A stretch of 64,000 nt of DNA, taken from contig NZ_JACBYV010000001.1 in the NCBI RefSeq assembly GCF_013408425.1, forward strand, positions 3,720,001-3,784,000, given 5' to 3'. The stretch is from Pseudomonas flavescens (GTDB lineage Bacteria > Pseudomonadota > Gammaproteobacteria > Pseudomonadales > Pseudomonadaceae). A program made the position numbers and the translations under genes. Below, piece after piece: positions 17,754 to 27,122 of the stretch (position 1 is the first letter of the stretch; each line of letters opens with the position of its first letter). The notes below the pieces were generated by a model. The model was not told where the DNA came from. It saw only the letters and a program-made list of their open reading frames with translations, and ran no database searches.

Positions 17754-19103
17754 TCAGGCTTCTTCCGGCGCCAGTGCTTCGCGCAAACGGACGACAGCGG
17801 CTTCGGTTGCAGCCGCATCGGCGAATGCAGGACTTTCACCGGCCAACTGCTCATCCAGCCACACCCCGAAGGCATTGCCCTGCACGCGGATATCCAGCGG
17901 CTCGCCGGCCTGCAGGCGCTTGCTCACCTGCCCCGCCGCCTTGCCATCGGCGAAGGATGGCGACAGCAGCAGTTGCTCGCCATCGGCATCCAGCAGGCGG
18001 AAACGGAAGCTGCCATCTTCTTCGCGGAAGCTGACGAAGCGGGCGCGCTTGGCGGCCTTCTTCTTCACGGCGTCCGTGCTGGCCGCCTGGCTGCGGAACG
18101 AGCGCAGGCCGACCGCCTCGCGCAGCTCACCGAGGAACGGCGTGGCGATACGCCGGGCCTTGGCGGCGCCAGCCAGCAGAATGTCTTCGAGATCGGCAGG
18201 GCGGGCGATCAGCGTGTGATAGCGCTCGCGCGCCTCGCCCAACTCGGCCTCCAGCAACTCATAAAGCGCCTGCTTGGCTTCCCCCCAGGCCAGGCCGCCG
18301 AGCAGCGCGGCGCGGAAATCGGCCTGCTGGGTCGGTGCGGCGAAGGCCTGGTAGAGGGTGAACAGGTGCGAATTGTCCGGGTCCTTCGCCTCGCCGGGCA
18401 GCTTGGAGTCGGTAACGATGCGCGCCACGGCATCCTTCAACTGCTTGGAGCTGGAGAACAGTGGAATGGTGTTGTCGTAGCTCTTCGACATCTTGCGGCC
18501 GTCCAGGCCCGGCAGGGTAGCCACATCTTCTTCGATCACCGCCTCGGGCAGCTTGAACAGATCCTTGCCCTGGCCGAACAGGTGATTGAAGCGCTGACCG
18601 ATATCACGGGCCATTTCCACGTGCTGGATCTGGTCGCGACCGACCGGCACCTTCAGGGCATTGAACAGCAGAATGTCCGCTGCCATCAGCACCGGGTAGC
18701 TGAACAGGCCCATGGTCACGCCGGCATCCGGGTCTTCACCCTGCTCGACGTTCTTGTCGACCGAGGCCTTGTAGGCGTGCGCACGGTTGAGCAGGCCCTT
18801 GCCGGCCACGCAGGTCAGCAGCCAGCACAGCTCGGTGATTTCCGGAATATCGGACTGGCGGTAGAAGGTCGCCCTGTCGGTATCCAGGCCCAACGCCAGC
18901 CAGGTGGCCGCGATTTCCAGGCGCGAACGCTGGATGCGCGACGGGTCATCGCACTTGATCAGCGCGTGGTAGTCGGCGAGGAAGTAGAAGGAGTCCGCGT
19001 CGGGGCTGCGACTGGCGACGATGGCCGGGCGAATTGCCCCTGCGTAGTTGCCCAGGTGCGGCGTGCCAGTGGTGGTGATGCCGGTAAGAATACGAGTGGT
19101 CAT
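17754..19103 (-). CDS. trpS: Tryptophanyl-tRNA synthetase, long form
   Basis: A 449-residue class I synthetase that charges tRNA-Trp. The HIGH-type motif is [10 protein letters not shown] (about residue 14), and the KMSKS loop is [10 protein letters not shown] near residue 205. The E. coli enzyme is about 334 residues; here ~110 extra residues follow (rich in Ala/Lys, then [20 protein letters not shown]). From memory the P. aeruginosa enzyme is similarly long, so the extension is a lineage feature, not a fusion artefact. The gene is single, facing away from the convergent terminator region of zapE. Confidence 0.97.
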   Translation of the reverse strand: MTTRILTGITTTGTPHLGNYAGAIRPAIVASRSPDADSFYFLADYHALIKCDDPSRIQRSRLEIAATWLALGLDTDRATFYRQSDIPEITELCWLLTCVAGKGLLNRAHAYKASVDKNVEQGEDPDAGVTMGLFSYPVLMAADILLFNALKVPVGRDQIQHVEMARDIGQRFNHLFGQGKDLFKLPEAVIEEDVATLPGLDGRKMSKSYDNTIPLFSSSKQLKDAVARIVTDSKLPGEAKDPDNSHLFTLYQAFAAPTQQADFRAALLGGLAWGEAKQALYELLEAELGEARERYHTLIARPADLEDILLAGAAKARRIATPFLGELREAVGLRSFRSQAASTDAVKKKAAKRARFVSFREEDGSFRFRLLDADGEQLLLSPSFADGKAAGQVSKRLQAGEPLDIRVQGNAFGVWLDEQLAGESPAFADAAATEAAVVRLREALAPEEA

Positions 19104-19146
19104 GACGATCGCTTAAACAGGAGGTAGGCGGCTGACGGATGCGTCC

Positions 19147-19776
19147 TCAGAGGCGAGGCAGCAGCAGGTCTTTCAGATCGGTCAGTTTGCCGTGGAAGAA
19201 GTGCCCGCATTCTGCCACTTTCAGCAGCTCGTGGGCACGCCCGAGGTTGGCCGACCAGTCGTACACGAGCTGCGGCTCGAGCACTTCGTCGGCATCCGGC
19301 TGGATCACCACCATCGGGCAGCGCTCGGCAGGCGAGTTGTCGCCGCTCAGGCGCATTACAGCCGGGGCGATCATGAACAGCTTCGCAGGCTCGATGCCCT
19401 GCTGCTCCAGACGGCCGCCAAGGCTGGCGGCGACGAAACCGCCGAAGGAAAATCCCAGCAGGGTCAGTGGCAACTCGGGATAGCGCTCGCGCAGCCAGTG
19501 GGCGGCGGCTTCGGCGTCATCGACCTCACCACTGCCCATGTCATGGCTACCTGCACTGGCACCCACACCGCGGTAGTTGAAACGCAGGGTGTGATAGCCG
19601 GCATCACGAGCCGTGCGCTGCAGGGTCGACACCACCTTGTTGAGCATGGTGCCGCCCTGCACCGGATTGGGGTGGCAGATCAGCGCGACGCCACGCGCCT
19701 CTTCCACCTGCAGAGAAAGGGCCTCAAGCTGGCCGCTCGGGCCATCGATCATTACGGGGGTTTCGCGGATGAGCAA
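19147..19776 (-). CDS. Alpha/beta hydrolase of the COG2945 type
   Basis: A 209-residue cytosolic hydrolase-fold protein. It shows the oxyanion/strand motif CHPNPVQGGTMLNKVV, the FNYRGVGASAGSHD turn, the nucleophile elbow GFSFGG (Ser near residue 108), and a C-terminal catalytic His in AECGHFFHGKLTDL. The substrate is unknown. The start appears to be TTG at 19776 with GGAG seven bases upstream; the downstream ATG would remove the first strand. It lies 43 bases upstream of trpS on the same strand and is probably co-transcribed. Confidence 0.88.
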   Translation of the reverse strand: MLIRETPVMIDGPSGQLEALSLQVEEARGVALICHPNPVQGGTMLNKVVSTLQRTARDAGYHTLRFNYRGVGASAGSHDMGSGEVDDAEAAAHWLRERYPELPLTLLGFSFGGFVAASLGGRLEQQGIEPAKLFMIAPAVMRLSGDNSPAERCPMVVIQPDADEVLEPQLVYDWSANLGRAHELLKVAECGHFFHGKLTDLKDLLLPRL

Positions 19777-19906
19777 CAGTGAACTCCGTGACCTCGAACA
19801 GGGTCGACTCGTCTAGCATTTAACCTGCTCGCACCAGCACTTAGCGGTGTACAGCGCAGGTTCCAGCCGTTAACGTAAAGCAAAGCCGTTTAGAGAGGAA
19901 GGACTC

Positions 19907-20350
19907 GTGGAACAGACGCTCACCGCCTGGTTGCTACCGGCACTTACCCTGGTCGCTGGCATCGCCATCGGTTTCCTGATCGCACGCCTTGCGCCCAATG
20001 CAGCGCCTAGCCGCACCCAGCGCCAGCTGGACGACATGCAGGAACGTTTCGAGGCCTACCAGAGCGAAGTGGTCACCCACTTCAACACCACCGCAAATCT
20101 GGTCAAGAAACTGACCCAGAGCTATCACGACGTTCAGGAGCACCTGTCCCACGGCGCCGATCGCCTGGCCCTCGACGAAGTGACGCGCCAGCGCCTGCTC
20201 GCCACCCTGCACGCAGAGCCGAGCAGCAGCGACAAGCGCGAACGCCTGACGCCGCCGCGCGACATGGAAATCCCCAAGGACTACGCCCCCAAGAGTGCCG
20301 ACGTTCCCGGCATGCTCGACGAGGGCTACGGCCTGAAAAATCGTCACTGA
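19907..20350 (+). CDS. zapG: YhcB/ZapG-family division-associated membrane protein
   Basis: A 147-residue inner-membrane protein with one N-terminal transmembrane helix (about 5-27, LLPALTLVAGIAIGFLIARL). A cytoplasmic coiled coil follows (RQLDDMQERFEAYQSEVVTH, about 40-85), then a Pro-rich tail. This is the DUF1043 architecture. E. coli YhcB/ZapG links envelope synthesis and division. AGAGAGGAAGG precedes the ATG. It is divergent from the alpha/beta hydrolase and followed by a strong terminator. Confidence 0.92.
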   Translation: MEQTLTAWLLPALTLVAGIAIGFLIARLAPNAAPSRTQRQLDDMQERFEAYQSEVVTHFNTTANLVKKLTQSYHDVQEHLSHGADRLALDEVTRQRLLATLHAEPSSSDKRERLTPPRDMEIPKDYAPKSADVPGMLDEGYGLKNRH

Positions 20351-20370
20351 TGGCGTGACGCGAGCAATCC

Positions 20371-20397
20371 AAACCCCGCCGCATGGCGGGGTTTTGC
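20371..20397 (+). terminator. Intrinsic terminator after zapG
   Basis: The stem AACCCCGCC-GCAT-GGCGGGGTT runs into a T-run, 21 bases past the stop. Confidence 0.9.
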
Positions 20398-20436
20398 TTT
20401 ACGATTCCGAATCGAGCTGAACAGGGAAGCGATTCG

Positions 20437-21078
20437 ATGGCAGCAAACGGTTCACACCACCCTACCCGCCAGGCGCTGATGGATGCAGCCCGTCAACTGC
20501 TGGACAGCGGCCGCGCCTTCAGCAGCCTCAGCCTGCGCGAAGTGACACGTGTCGCCGGTATCGTACCGACCGGCTTCTACCGGCACTTCAAGGACATGGA
20601 CGCCCTGGGCCTCGCCCTGGTGGCCGAAGTCGGCGAAACCTTTCGCATCACCCTGCGTCAGGTACGGCGCAACGAATTCGAGCTGGGCGGCATCATCGAC
20701 GCCTCGGTGCAGATCTTTCTCAGCGCCGTGGAGCAGAACCGTGGCCAGTTCCTGTTTCTTGCCCGCGAGCAGTTCGGCGGCTCGCTGCCCGTGCGCCTGG
20801 CACTGGCCACCTTCCGTGAAGACATCGCCGCCGACCTGGCCAGCGATCTGAGCCTGATGCCCAAGCTGCAGCACCTCGACGAGCCTGCCCGCAGCATGCT
20901 GGCGGATCTGGTGGTGAAAACCGTGTTCGCCACCCTGCCGGAACTGATCGATGCGCAGTCCTCTTCTCTGCCCCTGCACAAGCGCCCGCAGACCAAGATG
21001 ATCGAGCAATTGCGCTTCATCCTGATCGGCGCCAAACGCTGGCGCGGGCTGGGCCTCAACGACTCCGCAGAAGACTGA
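20437..21078 (+). CDS. TetR-family regulator, FabR/DesT-like
   Basis: A 213-residue repressor with the TetR helix-turn-helix in residues 10-55 (RQALMDAARQLLDSGRAFSS, then LREVTRVAGIVPTGFYRHFK). The sequence FYRHFKDMDALGLALVAEVG, and FLFLAREQFGG further on, resemble FabR of E. coli and DesT of Pseudomonas, which sense acyl-CoA saturation and repress unsaturated fatty-acid genes. No desaturase or fab gene is adjacent, so the regulon is inferred. ATG 20437 has AGGGA upstream. The DnaA-box-rich spacer starts 85 bases past its end. Confidence 0.85.
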   Translation: MAANGSHHPTRQALMDAARQLLDSGRAFSSLSLREVTRVAGIVPTGFYRHFKDMDALGLALVAEVGETFRITLRQVRRNEFELGGIIDASVQIFLSAVEQNRGQFLFLAREQFGGSLPVRLALATFREDIAADLASDLSLMPKLQHLDEPARSMLADLVVKTVFATLPELIDAQSSSLPLHKRPQTKMIEQLRFILIGAKRWRGLGLNDSAED

Positions 21079-21162
21079 ACCGGTACCTGCCGCGATTGGC
21101 TGAAAAAACATCAGCCTGCGGCAGGCCTGACAGCCAGTGGGCTGCATCAGGCTACTCCCACT

Positions 21163-21545
21163 TTATCCACAGCTTGCTCCACAGCTGGCGTGGATAACCA
21201 TCTATTCATCGCTCGATGGCTTTATTCAACCCACTGAAATCTTTGAAGTATTTCTTGACTTCGGCGGGCCTTCGTTCAGTTTTCTCAAGCCACCTCGCAA
21301 CTGATCATATAATGACCACCCACCTACAGGACACGTATTCCGGGGCCTGCAGACAGGCATGCTCATCTTATCCACAGCCCTGCCCACAGTAGTCGTGGAC
21401 AATCTGGCGCAGGCCTCATAACCCTCCACAACCCACTGTTTTGATTGAATAAATCGCCTGATCAAAAAAAGCGCTAAACGCCACAACCCAGGTACGGGCT
21501 GCTCTACGCGCAGTTGTTCACACCTTCGAAACAGGCTTATCAACA
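21163..21545. promoter_or_regulatory. Cluster of DnaA boxes in the FabR-like/azurin spacer
   Basis: Two perfect TTATCCACA boxes occur at 21163-21171 and 21368-21376. One-mismatch boxes lie at 21189-21197 (reverse), 21514-21522 (TTGTTCACA) and 21537-21545 (TTATCAACA), and a two-mismatch box at 21394-21402. The ~560-base spacer 21079-21637 otherwise contains no convincing gene. It may titrate or regulate DnaA; no origin-type neighbours (dnaA, dnaN, rpmH) are present. Confidence 0.55.
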
Positions 21546-21589
21546 GGCTTTGTGTGTAAGTCTGCGACAGGGATATCTTTTACACAGAT

Positions 21590-21622
21590 GCAAAAAGGCC
21601 GCTGACGAAGCAGCGGCCCTTG
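21590..21622 (-). terminator. Intrinsic terminator after azurin gene
   Basis: The stem AAGGCCGCTG/CAGCGGCC with a GACGAAG-type loop lies 18 bases past the stop and is followed by TTTTTG on the minus strand. Confidence 0.85.
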
Positions 21623-21637
21623 CCGTGACCCGGATGC

Positions 21638-22087
21638 CTAGTCGACCAGGGTCAGCGCCCCCTTCATCAGCGCCGCGTGGCCTGGGAACGAGCAGAAGAA
21701 CTGGTAGCTTTGCGCGGCGTCCAGCTTGCTGACGTCGAAGGTCACCGAATCGGACTCGCCACCGCCGATCAGTTTGGTATGCGCGATCACCCGCTCGTCG
21801 CCTTCCTTCAGGTAACCCTTCTCGACACCGGCAGCGATTGCATCGGTGCTGACGGCCTGAACGTCAGCGGTTTTCGCCACTACCAGGTTGTGCCCCATTA
21901 TGTGCTTGGGCAGATTGCCGACGTGCTTGAGCTCGATGGTGAAGGTCTTGCAGCTCTTGCTTACCTCGATCGCCTTGGTATCGAAGGTCATCTGGTCGGT
22001 GGAGTGCACTTCCACCGAACACTCGGCAGCCAACAACGGAGCACTGGCGAGAACCAGCACGGAGGCGACGACAAACTTGCGAATCAT
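21638..22087 (-). CDS. azu: Azurin, periplasmic blue copper protein
   Basis: A 149-residue precursor with a signal peptide (about residues 1-20, cleaved before AECSVEV). The mature ~129-residue cupredoxin transfers single electrons in the periplasm. Copper ligands are visible as the His in MGHNLVV and the [10 protein letters not shown] cluster (Cys, His, Met). The structural disulfide pair is ECSV and SKSCK. The flanking region shows no clear ANR/FNR box. It is a single gene with its own terminator. Confidence 0.98.
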   Translation of the reverse strand: MIRKFVVASVLVLASAPLLAAECSVEVHSTDQMTFDTKAIEVSKSCKTFTIELKHVGNLPKHIMGHNLVVAKTADVQAVSTDAIAAGVEKGYLKEGDERVIAHTKLIGGGESDSVTFDVSKLDAAQSYQFFCSFPGHAALMKGALTLVD

Positions 22088-22264
22088 GGGAGTCTCCTAG
22101 GCAGTGAATAAGTGCAGCGTGCCCTATCGCGCCGCGCTTGCCCATGACCTGAGGCAACAGACCGCAGCGTCATCCGTAAAACCTATCGACACGATCCAGA
22201 CAAACATGCGGCCAGAACACCAGTGCAGGCTTACTCTGGGACCCTGTTCGAGAGGAGACACGCC

Positions 22265-22330
22265 ATGACCCTGATGGATAGCCTGCAACAGTGGTTCGCC
22301 GTTTATGCACAGGGCGCCACGGGTACCTGA
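22265..22330 (+). CDS. Possible 21-residue small ORF with strong ribosome-binding site
   Basis: An ATG preceded at eight bases by GAGAGGAG opens a 21-codon frame reading MTLMDSLQQWFAVYAQGATG and a Thr before TGA. It ends just before the REP array. I do not recognise it. It could be a genuine small protein, a leader peptide, or the stump of a longer gene cut off by REP insertion. Confidence 0.3.
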   Translation: MTLMDSLQQWFAVYAQGATGT

Positions 22331-22350
22331 GCGACGAGTGAGATCGCGTT

Positions 22351-23070
22351 GCGGGAGAAATCGTATCGCCGGCAAGCCGGCTCCTACGGGACCGAGGTTA
22401 GTCTCGGTGCGTGGGGGCCGCTTGCGGGGGATAGTGGTGGCGGCCAGCACTGCGGCGCGGGAGAAATCGAATCGCCGGCGAGCCGGCTCCTACGGGACCG
22501 TGGTCAGTCTCGATGCGTGGGGGGCCACTTGCGGGGGATAGTGGTGGCGGCCAGCATCGTGTCGCGGGAGAAATCGCATCGCCGGCGAGCCGGCTCCTAC
22601 GGGACCGTGGTCAGTCTCGATGCGTGGGGGGCCGCTTGCGGGGGATAGTGGTGGCGGCCAGCACTGCGGCGCGGGAGAAATCGAATCGCCGGCGAGCCGG
22701 CTCCTACGGGACCGTGGTTAGTCTCGGTGCGTGGGGGCCGCTTGCGGGCGATGGTGGTGCCGGCCAGCATCGTGTCGCGGGAGCAATCGCATCGCCGGCG
22801 AGCCGGCTCCTACGGGATCGTGGTCAGTCTCGGTGCGTGGGGCCGTTTGCGGGCGATAGTGGTGGCGGCCAGCATCGTGTCGCGGGAGCAATCGCATCGC
22901 CGGCGAGCCGGCTCCTACGGGACCGTGGTCAGTCTCGGTGCGTGGGGCCGTTTGCGGGCGATAGTGGTGGCGGCCAGCATCGTGTCGCGGGAGAAATCGT
23001 ATCGCCGGCGAGCCGGCTCCTACGGGACCGAGGTCAGTCTCGATACGTAGGAGCCCGCTTGCGGGCGATA
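22351..23070. repeat. Tandem array of seven REP-containing units (105-107 bp)
   Basis: Units begin at 22351, 22457, 22564, 22671, 22777, 22882 and 22987 with GCGGGAG(A/C)AATCG. Each holds the hairpin ATCGCCGGCgAGCCGGCTCCTACG and a degenerate opposite copy. The last unit keeps the clearest opposite copy, CGTAGGAGCCCGCTTGCGGG. This is a BIME-like paired REP amplified in tandem between azu and the 3' end of the liv operon. Open frames across it, including one reaching 23841, follow from near-multiple-of-three units and are not genes. Confidence 0.9.
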
Positions 23071-23082
23071 AAGGTGCAGGCG

Positions 23083-23811
23083 TTAGTGCCCGCCCAGGTA
23101 GGCGTTGCGCACTTCCTGGTTGCCGAGCAGTTCCTGCCCCGTGCCGGTCATGCGGATTTCGCCGGTGACCATCACGTAGGCGCGGTCGCTGAGGCGCAAG
23201 GCGTGGTTGGCGTTCTGTTCGACCAGGAAGATGGTCATGCCGGTCTGCGCCAGCTCGCGCAGGGTGGCGAAGATCTGCTTGACCACGATGGGCGCCAGGC
23301 CCAGCGACGGCTCGTCGAGCAGCAGCAGCTTGGGTCGGCTCATCAGCGCCCGGGCGATGGCCAGCATCTGCTGCTCGCCACCGGACATGGTCATCGCCCG
23401 CTGATTACGCCGCTCCTTGAGCCGCGGGAACAGCTCGAACATCCGCTGCATGTCCTCGGCTGCATGCTTGGTGCCGATGGGGATGGTGCCCATCAGCAGG
23501 TTCTCCTCCACGCTCATGTCGGGAAACACCCGGCGCCCTTCCGGGGACTGGGCGATTCCGTTGGAGGCCACGAAGTGAGTGCTCTTGCGGGTGATGTCTT
23601 CTCCCTGATAGAGAATCTGCCCGCCACTGGCCCGCGGCTGGCCGAAGATCGACATCAGCAGCGTCGACTTGCCCGCACCGTTGGCACCGATCAGGCTCAC
23701 CGTCTCGCCTGGATCGATGTGCAGGTTGACCTTCTTCAGCGCCTGGATCTGCCCGTAATGCACGTCGACGTCCTTGAACGCCAGAATCGGAGCCACGTTG
23801 ATATCGGTCAT
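23083..23811 (-). CDS. livF: Branched-chain amino acid ABC transporter ATPase LivF/BraG
   Basis: A 242-residue ATPase subunit of the Leu/Ile/Val importer. Walker A is GANGAGKST (about residue 43), the signature is SGGEQQMLAIARAL, and Walker B is LLLLDEPSLGLAP. The C-terminus MVTGEIRMTGTGQELL is typical. Start overlaps the livG stop (ATGA). It is the last gene of braC-livH-livM-livG-livF, and its stop lies 12 bases from the REP array. Confidence 0.97.
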   Translation of the reverse strand: MTDINVAPILAFKDVDVHYGQIQALKKVNLHIDPGETVSLIGANGAGKSTLLMSIFGQPRASGGQILYQGEDITRKSTHFVASNGIAQSPEGRRVFPDMSVEENLLMGTIPIGTKHAAEDMQRMFELFPRLKERRNQRAMTMSGGEQQMLAIARALMSRPKLLLLDEPSLGLAPIVVKQIFATLRELAQTGMTIFLVEQNANHALRLSDRAYVMVTGEIRMTGTGQELLGNQEVRNAYLGGH

Positions 23812-24680
23812 GCCACCTCCTCCTCGTCCGCGCCGAGGTAGGCGGCGATCACTTTCGGGTCGTTCTTGATGGCGTCCGGGCCGCCTTGGGCGATGACCAG
23901 CCCATGGTCGAGCACGATGATGTGGTCGGAAATGCTCATCACCATGCCCATGTCGTGCTCGATCAGCAGCACGGTCAGACCATGTTCATCACGCAGCAGG
24001 CGGATGATCTTGCTCAGCGCGTGAGTTTCCGACGGGTTGAGGCCGGCGGCCGGTTCATCCAGGCAGATCAGCTCGGGGCCGGTGCACATGGCCCGTGCGA
24101 TTTCCAGGCGACGCTGCTGGCCGTAGGAGAGCTCGCCGGCCAGGTGATTGGCGTGCTCGACCAGGTTCACCACCTCCAGCCAGTAGAACGCCGTGTCCAG
24201 CAGCTTGCTTTCGCTGCGCCGGTAGCCGGGGGTGTTGAGGATGCCAGCGATCAGGCTGCGCTGGGCGAGCATGTGCTGGGCCACCAGCAGGTTCTCCAGC
24301 ACGGTCATTTCCTTGAACAGGCGAATGTTCTGGAAGGTCCGTGCCAGGCCGGCGCGGTTGACCAGGTGGGTGCCGCCGAACATCTTGTACCAGAGCCGGG
24401 AACCGAACTGCCGAGGCTTGATGAAATCGTCCGCGGCGAAGGGCTCGCCGAGGATGCGGATCACGTCGGTCTGCTTGCTCTGCGCATTGAGCAGGATCTT
24501 GCCGCCAGTGGCCGAATAGAAGCCGGTCAGGCAGTTGAACACCGTGGTCTTGCCGGCGCCATTGGGGCCGATCAACGCCGAGATCGAGTTGCGTTTGATG
24601 GAGAAGTTGACGTCGTTGAGCGCCTTGATACCACCGAAATGCATCATCAGGCTGTCGACCGAGAGGATGTTGTCGCTCAT
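23808..24680 (-). CDS. livG: Branched-chain amino acid ABC transporter ATPase LivG/BraF
   Basis: A 290-residue ATPase partner of LivF. Walker A is GPNGAGKTT (about residue 38), the signature region is LSYGQQRRLEIARAM (Tyr in place of the second Gly-type residue, as usual for LivG), and Walker B is LICLDEPAAGLNP. It has the LivG-specific insertion after Walker A (SKQTDVIRILGEPFAADDFI). It overlaps livM by four bases. Confidence 0.97.
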   Translation of the reverse strand: MSDNILSVDSLMMHFGGIKALNDVNFSIKRNSISALIGPNGAGKTTVFNCLTGFYSATGGKILLNAQSKQTDVIRILGEPFAADDFIKPRQFGSRLWYKMFGGTHLVNRAGLARTFQNIRLFKEMTVLENLLVAQHMLAQRSLIAGILNTPGYRRSESKLLDTAFYWLEVVNLVEHANHLAGELSYGQQRRLEIARAMCTGPELICLDEPAAGLNPSETHALSKIIRLLRDEHGLTVLLIEHDMGMVMSISDHIIVLDHGLVIAQGGPDAIKNDPKVIAAYLGADEEEVA

Positions 24681-25954
24681 GGCGCGACTCCTTTACGCGG
24701 GGCGATGCCGATGCGGTTGATGCGGATCAGCCCGCGTGGCCGCCAGATCATCATCACCACCATGAGAATGCCGAACAGCAGCACCCGGTAGTCGGCGAAG
24801 CTGCGCAGCAGTTCCGGGGTGATGGTCAGCACGAAGGCGGCGATCACCACGCCCACCGTCGAACCCATGCCACCGAGCACCACGATGGCGAGAATCAGCG
24901 CCGACTCGAAGAAGGTGAACGAGGTCGGGTTGACGAAGCCCTGATAGGTGGCGAAGAACACACCGGCGATACCGGCGGTGGATGCCCCCAGGGTGAAGGC
25001 CGAGAGCTTGACCAGCACGTGGTTCAGGCCCATGGAGCGGCAGGCGATCTCATCCTCGCGCAGCGCTTCCCAGGCGCGACCGACCGGCATGCGCGTGAGG
25101 CGGTGCTTGACGTACAGCACCAGCAGCACGACCAGCACCAGCACCGCATAGATGAACAGGAACTTCATGTTGGGGTTGTAGGCCACGCCAAAGAACTCGT
25201 GGTACGGCACGCCACCGTCCTTGGCACGACGGGCGAATTCCAGACCGAAGAAGGTCGGTGCCGGCGCGCTCATGCCGTTGGGGCCACCGGTGAGTTCCAG
25301 CCAGTTGGTCAGCACCAGGCGGATGATTTCGCCAAAGCCCAGCGTGACGATGGCCAGATAGTCGCCGTGCATGCGCAGCACCGGAAAGCCCAGTATCGTC
25401 CCGGCGAAGGCAGCCATCAGCGCCGCCAGCGGCAACATGCTCCAGAAGCCCAGGCCGAGGTATTCATAGCCCATGGTCAGGCCGTAGGCACCGATGGCGT
25501 AGAAGCCGACGAAGCCCAGATCGAGCAGCCCGGCGAGGCCGACCACGATGTTCAGGCCCAGGCCGAGCAACACGTAGATCAGGCCGAGGATGATCACCGT
25601 CAACAGGTACTTGTTGGCGAAGAACGGGAAGATGATCGCCAGCACGATCAGCGCCGGGATGATCCAGCGCATCCGCGACACGTAGCCCGGTGGCTGCACG
25701 CCGACGCCACCGCCGGAGCGCTCGAAGCCCTCCAGCACCGTGCGACCCTTGCCTGTCTGCAGGAACAGGCTGAGCAGCAGGCGGCCGACCATCACCGCAC
25801 CGACCATCCACGCCACGCGGTCGATCCGCATGTTGAAGTCATACCCCTGCAGCACCACGCCGACCACGGGGCCAAACACGATGAGCGCGATCAGGCCAGC
25901 CATCAGGCTGTCGACCAGGCTCTTTTTCACATCGATAGAAGAAGTCGTACTCAC
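24677..25954 (-). CDS. livM: Branched-chain amino acid ABC permease LivM/BraE
   Basis: A 425-residue inner-membrane permease with about ten transmembrane segments. The EAA-like cytoplasmic motif is GRAWEALREDEIACRSMGLN. An N-terminal extension with two or three helices precedes the conserved core (from about VSRMRWIIPALIV), as in the long LivM/BraE proteins. It starts three bases after the livH stop. Confidence 0.96.
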   Translation of the reverse strand: MSTTSSIDVKKSLVDSLMAGLIALIVFGPVVGVVLQGYDFNMRIDRVAWMVGAVMVGRLLLSLFLQTGKGRTVLEGFERSGGGVGVQPPGYVSRMRWIIPALIVLAIIFPFFANKYLLTVIILGLIYVLLGLGLNIVVGLAGLLDLGFVGFYAIGAYGLTMGYEYLGLGFWSMLPLAALMAAFAGTILGFPVLRMHGDYLAIVTLGFGEIIRLVLTNWLELTGGPNGMSAPAPTFFGLEFARRAKDGGVPYHEFFGVAYNPNMKFLFIYAVLVLVVLLVLYVKHRLTRMPVGRAWEALREDEIACRSMGLNHVLVKLSAFTLGASTAGIAGVFFATYQGFVNPTSFTFFESALILAIVVLGGMGSTVGVVIAAFVLTITPELLRSFADYRVLLFGILMVVMMIWRPRGLIRINRIGIAPRKGVAP

Positions 25955-25957
25955 GGC

Positions 25958-26872
<915 letters not shown>

Positions 26873-26988
26873 TGAAGAATCTCTGAGTCAGTGACGGAAA
26901 AAAGCGCGCAGCCGCCAGGCGACCGCAGCAGCCCCGGCAGGCCATGACCCACCGGGTTTGGAGTTGTGTTCACGGTCTTCGAGATAGA

Positions 26989-27066
26989 CGTAGGGTGGAT
27001 GACGCTCTTTTCATCCACCATTGCGATCGCAAGACGGTGGACGGGTGAAGCGACGTCCACCCTACG
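26989..27066. repeat. Palindromic GTAGGGTGGA-type element inside the liv operon
   Basis: Outer arms CGTAGGGTGGA (26989-26999) and TCCACCCTACG (27056-27066) enclose GGATG/CATCC-type and TGCGATCGCA palindromes. It sits between livH and braC. Related GTAGGGTGG elements occur at 32254, 32515, 32776 and 61470. Confidence 0.75.
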
Positions 27067-27122
27067 AAAGGCCGCTTTCGCTTTGCCTGGTTCTGCTATG
27101 CCGGCCGTGAACGGACTCTCTC

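Noticed and set aside
21226..21543. A 105-codon minus-strand frame in the DnaA-box spacer
   Set aside because: No ribosome-binding site, no recognisable domain, and it runs through several DnaA boxes.
21163..21545. Chromosomal replication origin
   Set aside because: No dnaA, dnaN, rpmH, gidA or parAB nearby and no AT-rich unwinding element; only boxes are present.
22351..23070. Possible CRISPR array
   Set aside because: Units are near-identical along their entire 105-107 bp and contain paired palindromes. There are no unique spacers and no cas genes.
22513..23841. A 442-codon plus-strand frame with repeated peptides, from the REP array into the livF complement
   Set aside because: The frame follows from near-multiple-of-three repeat units plus the antisense of livF. 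It has no ribosome-binding site and no family features.
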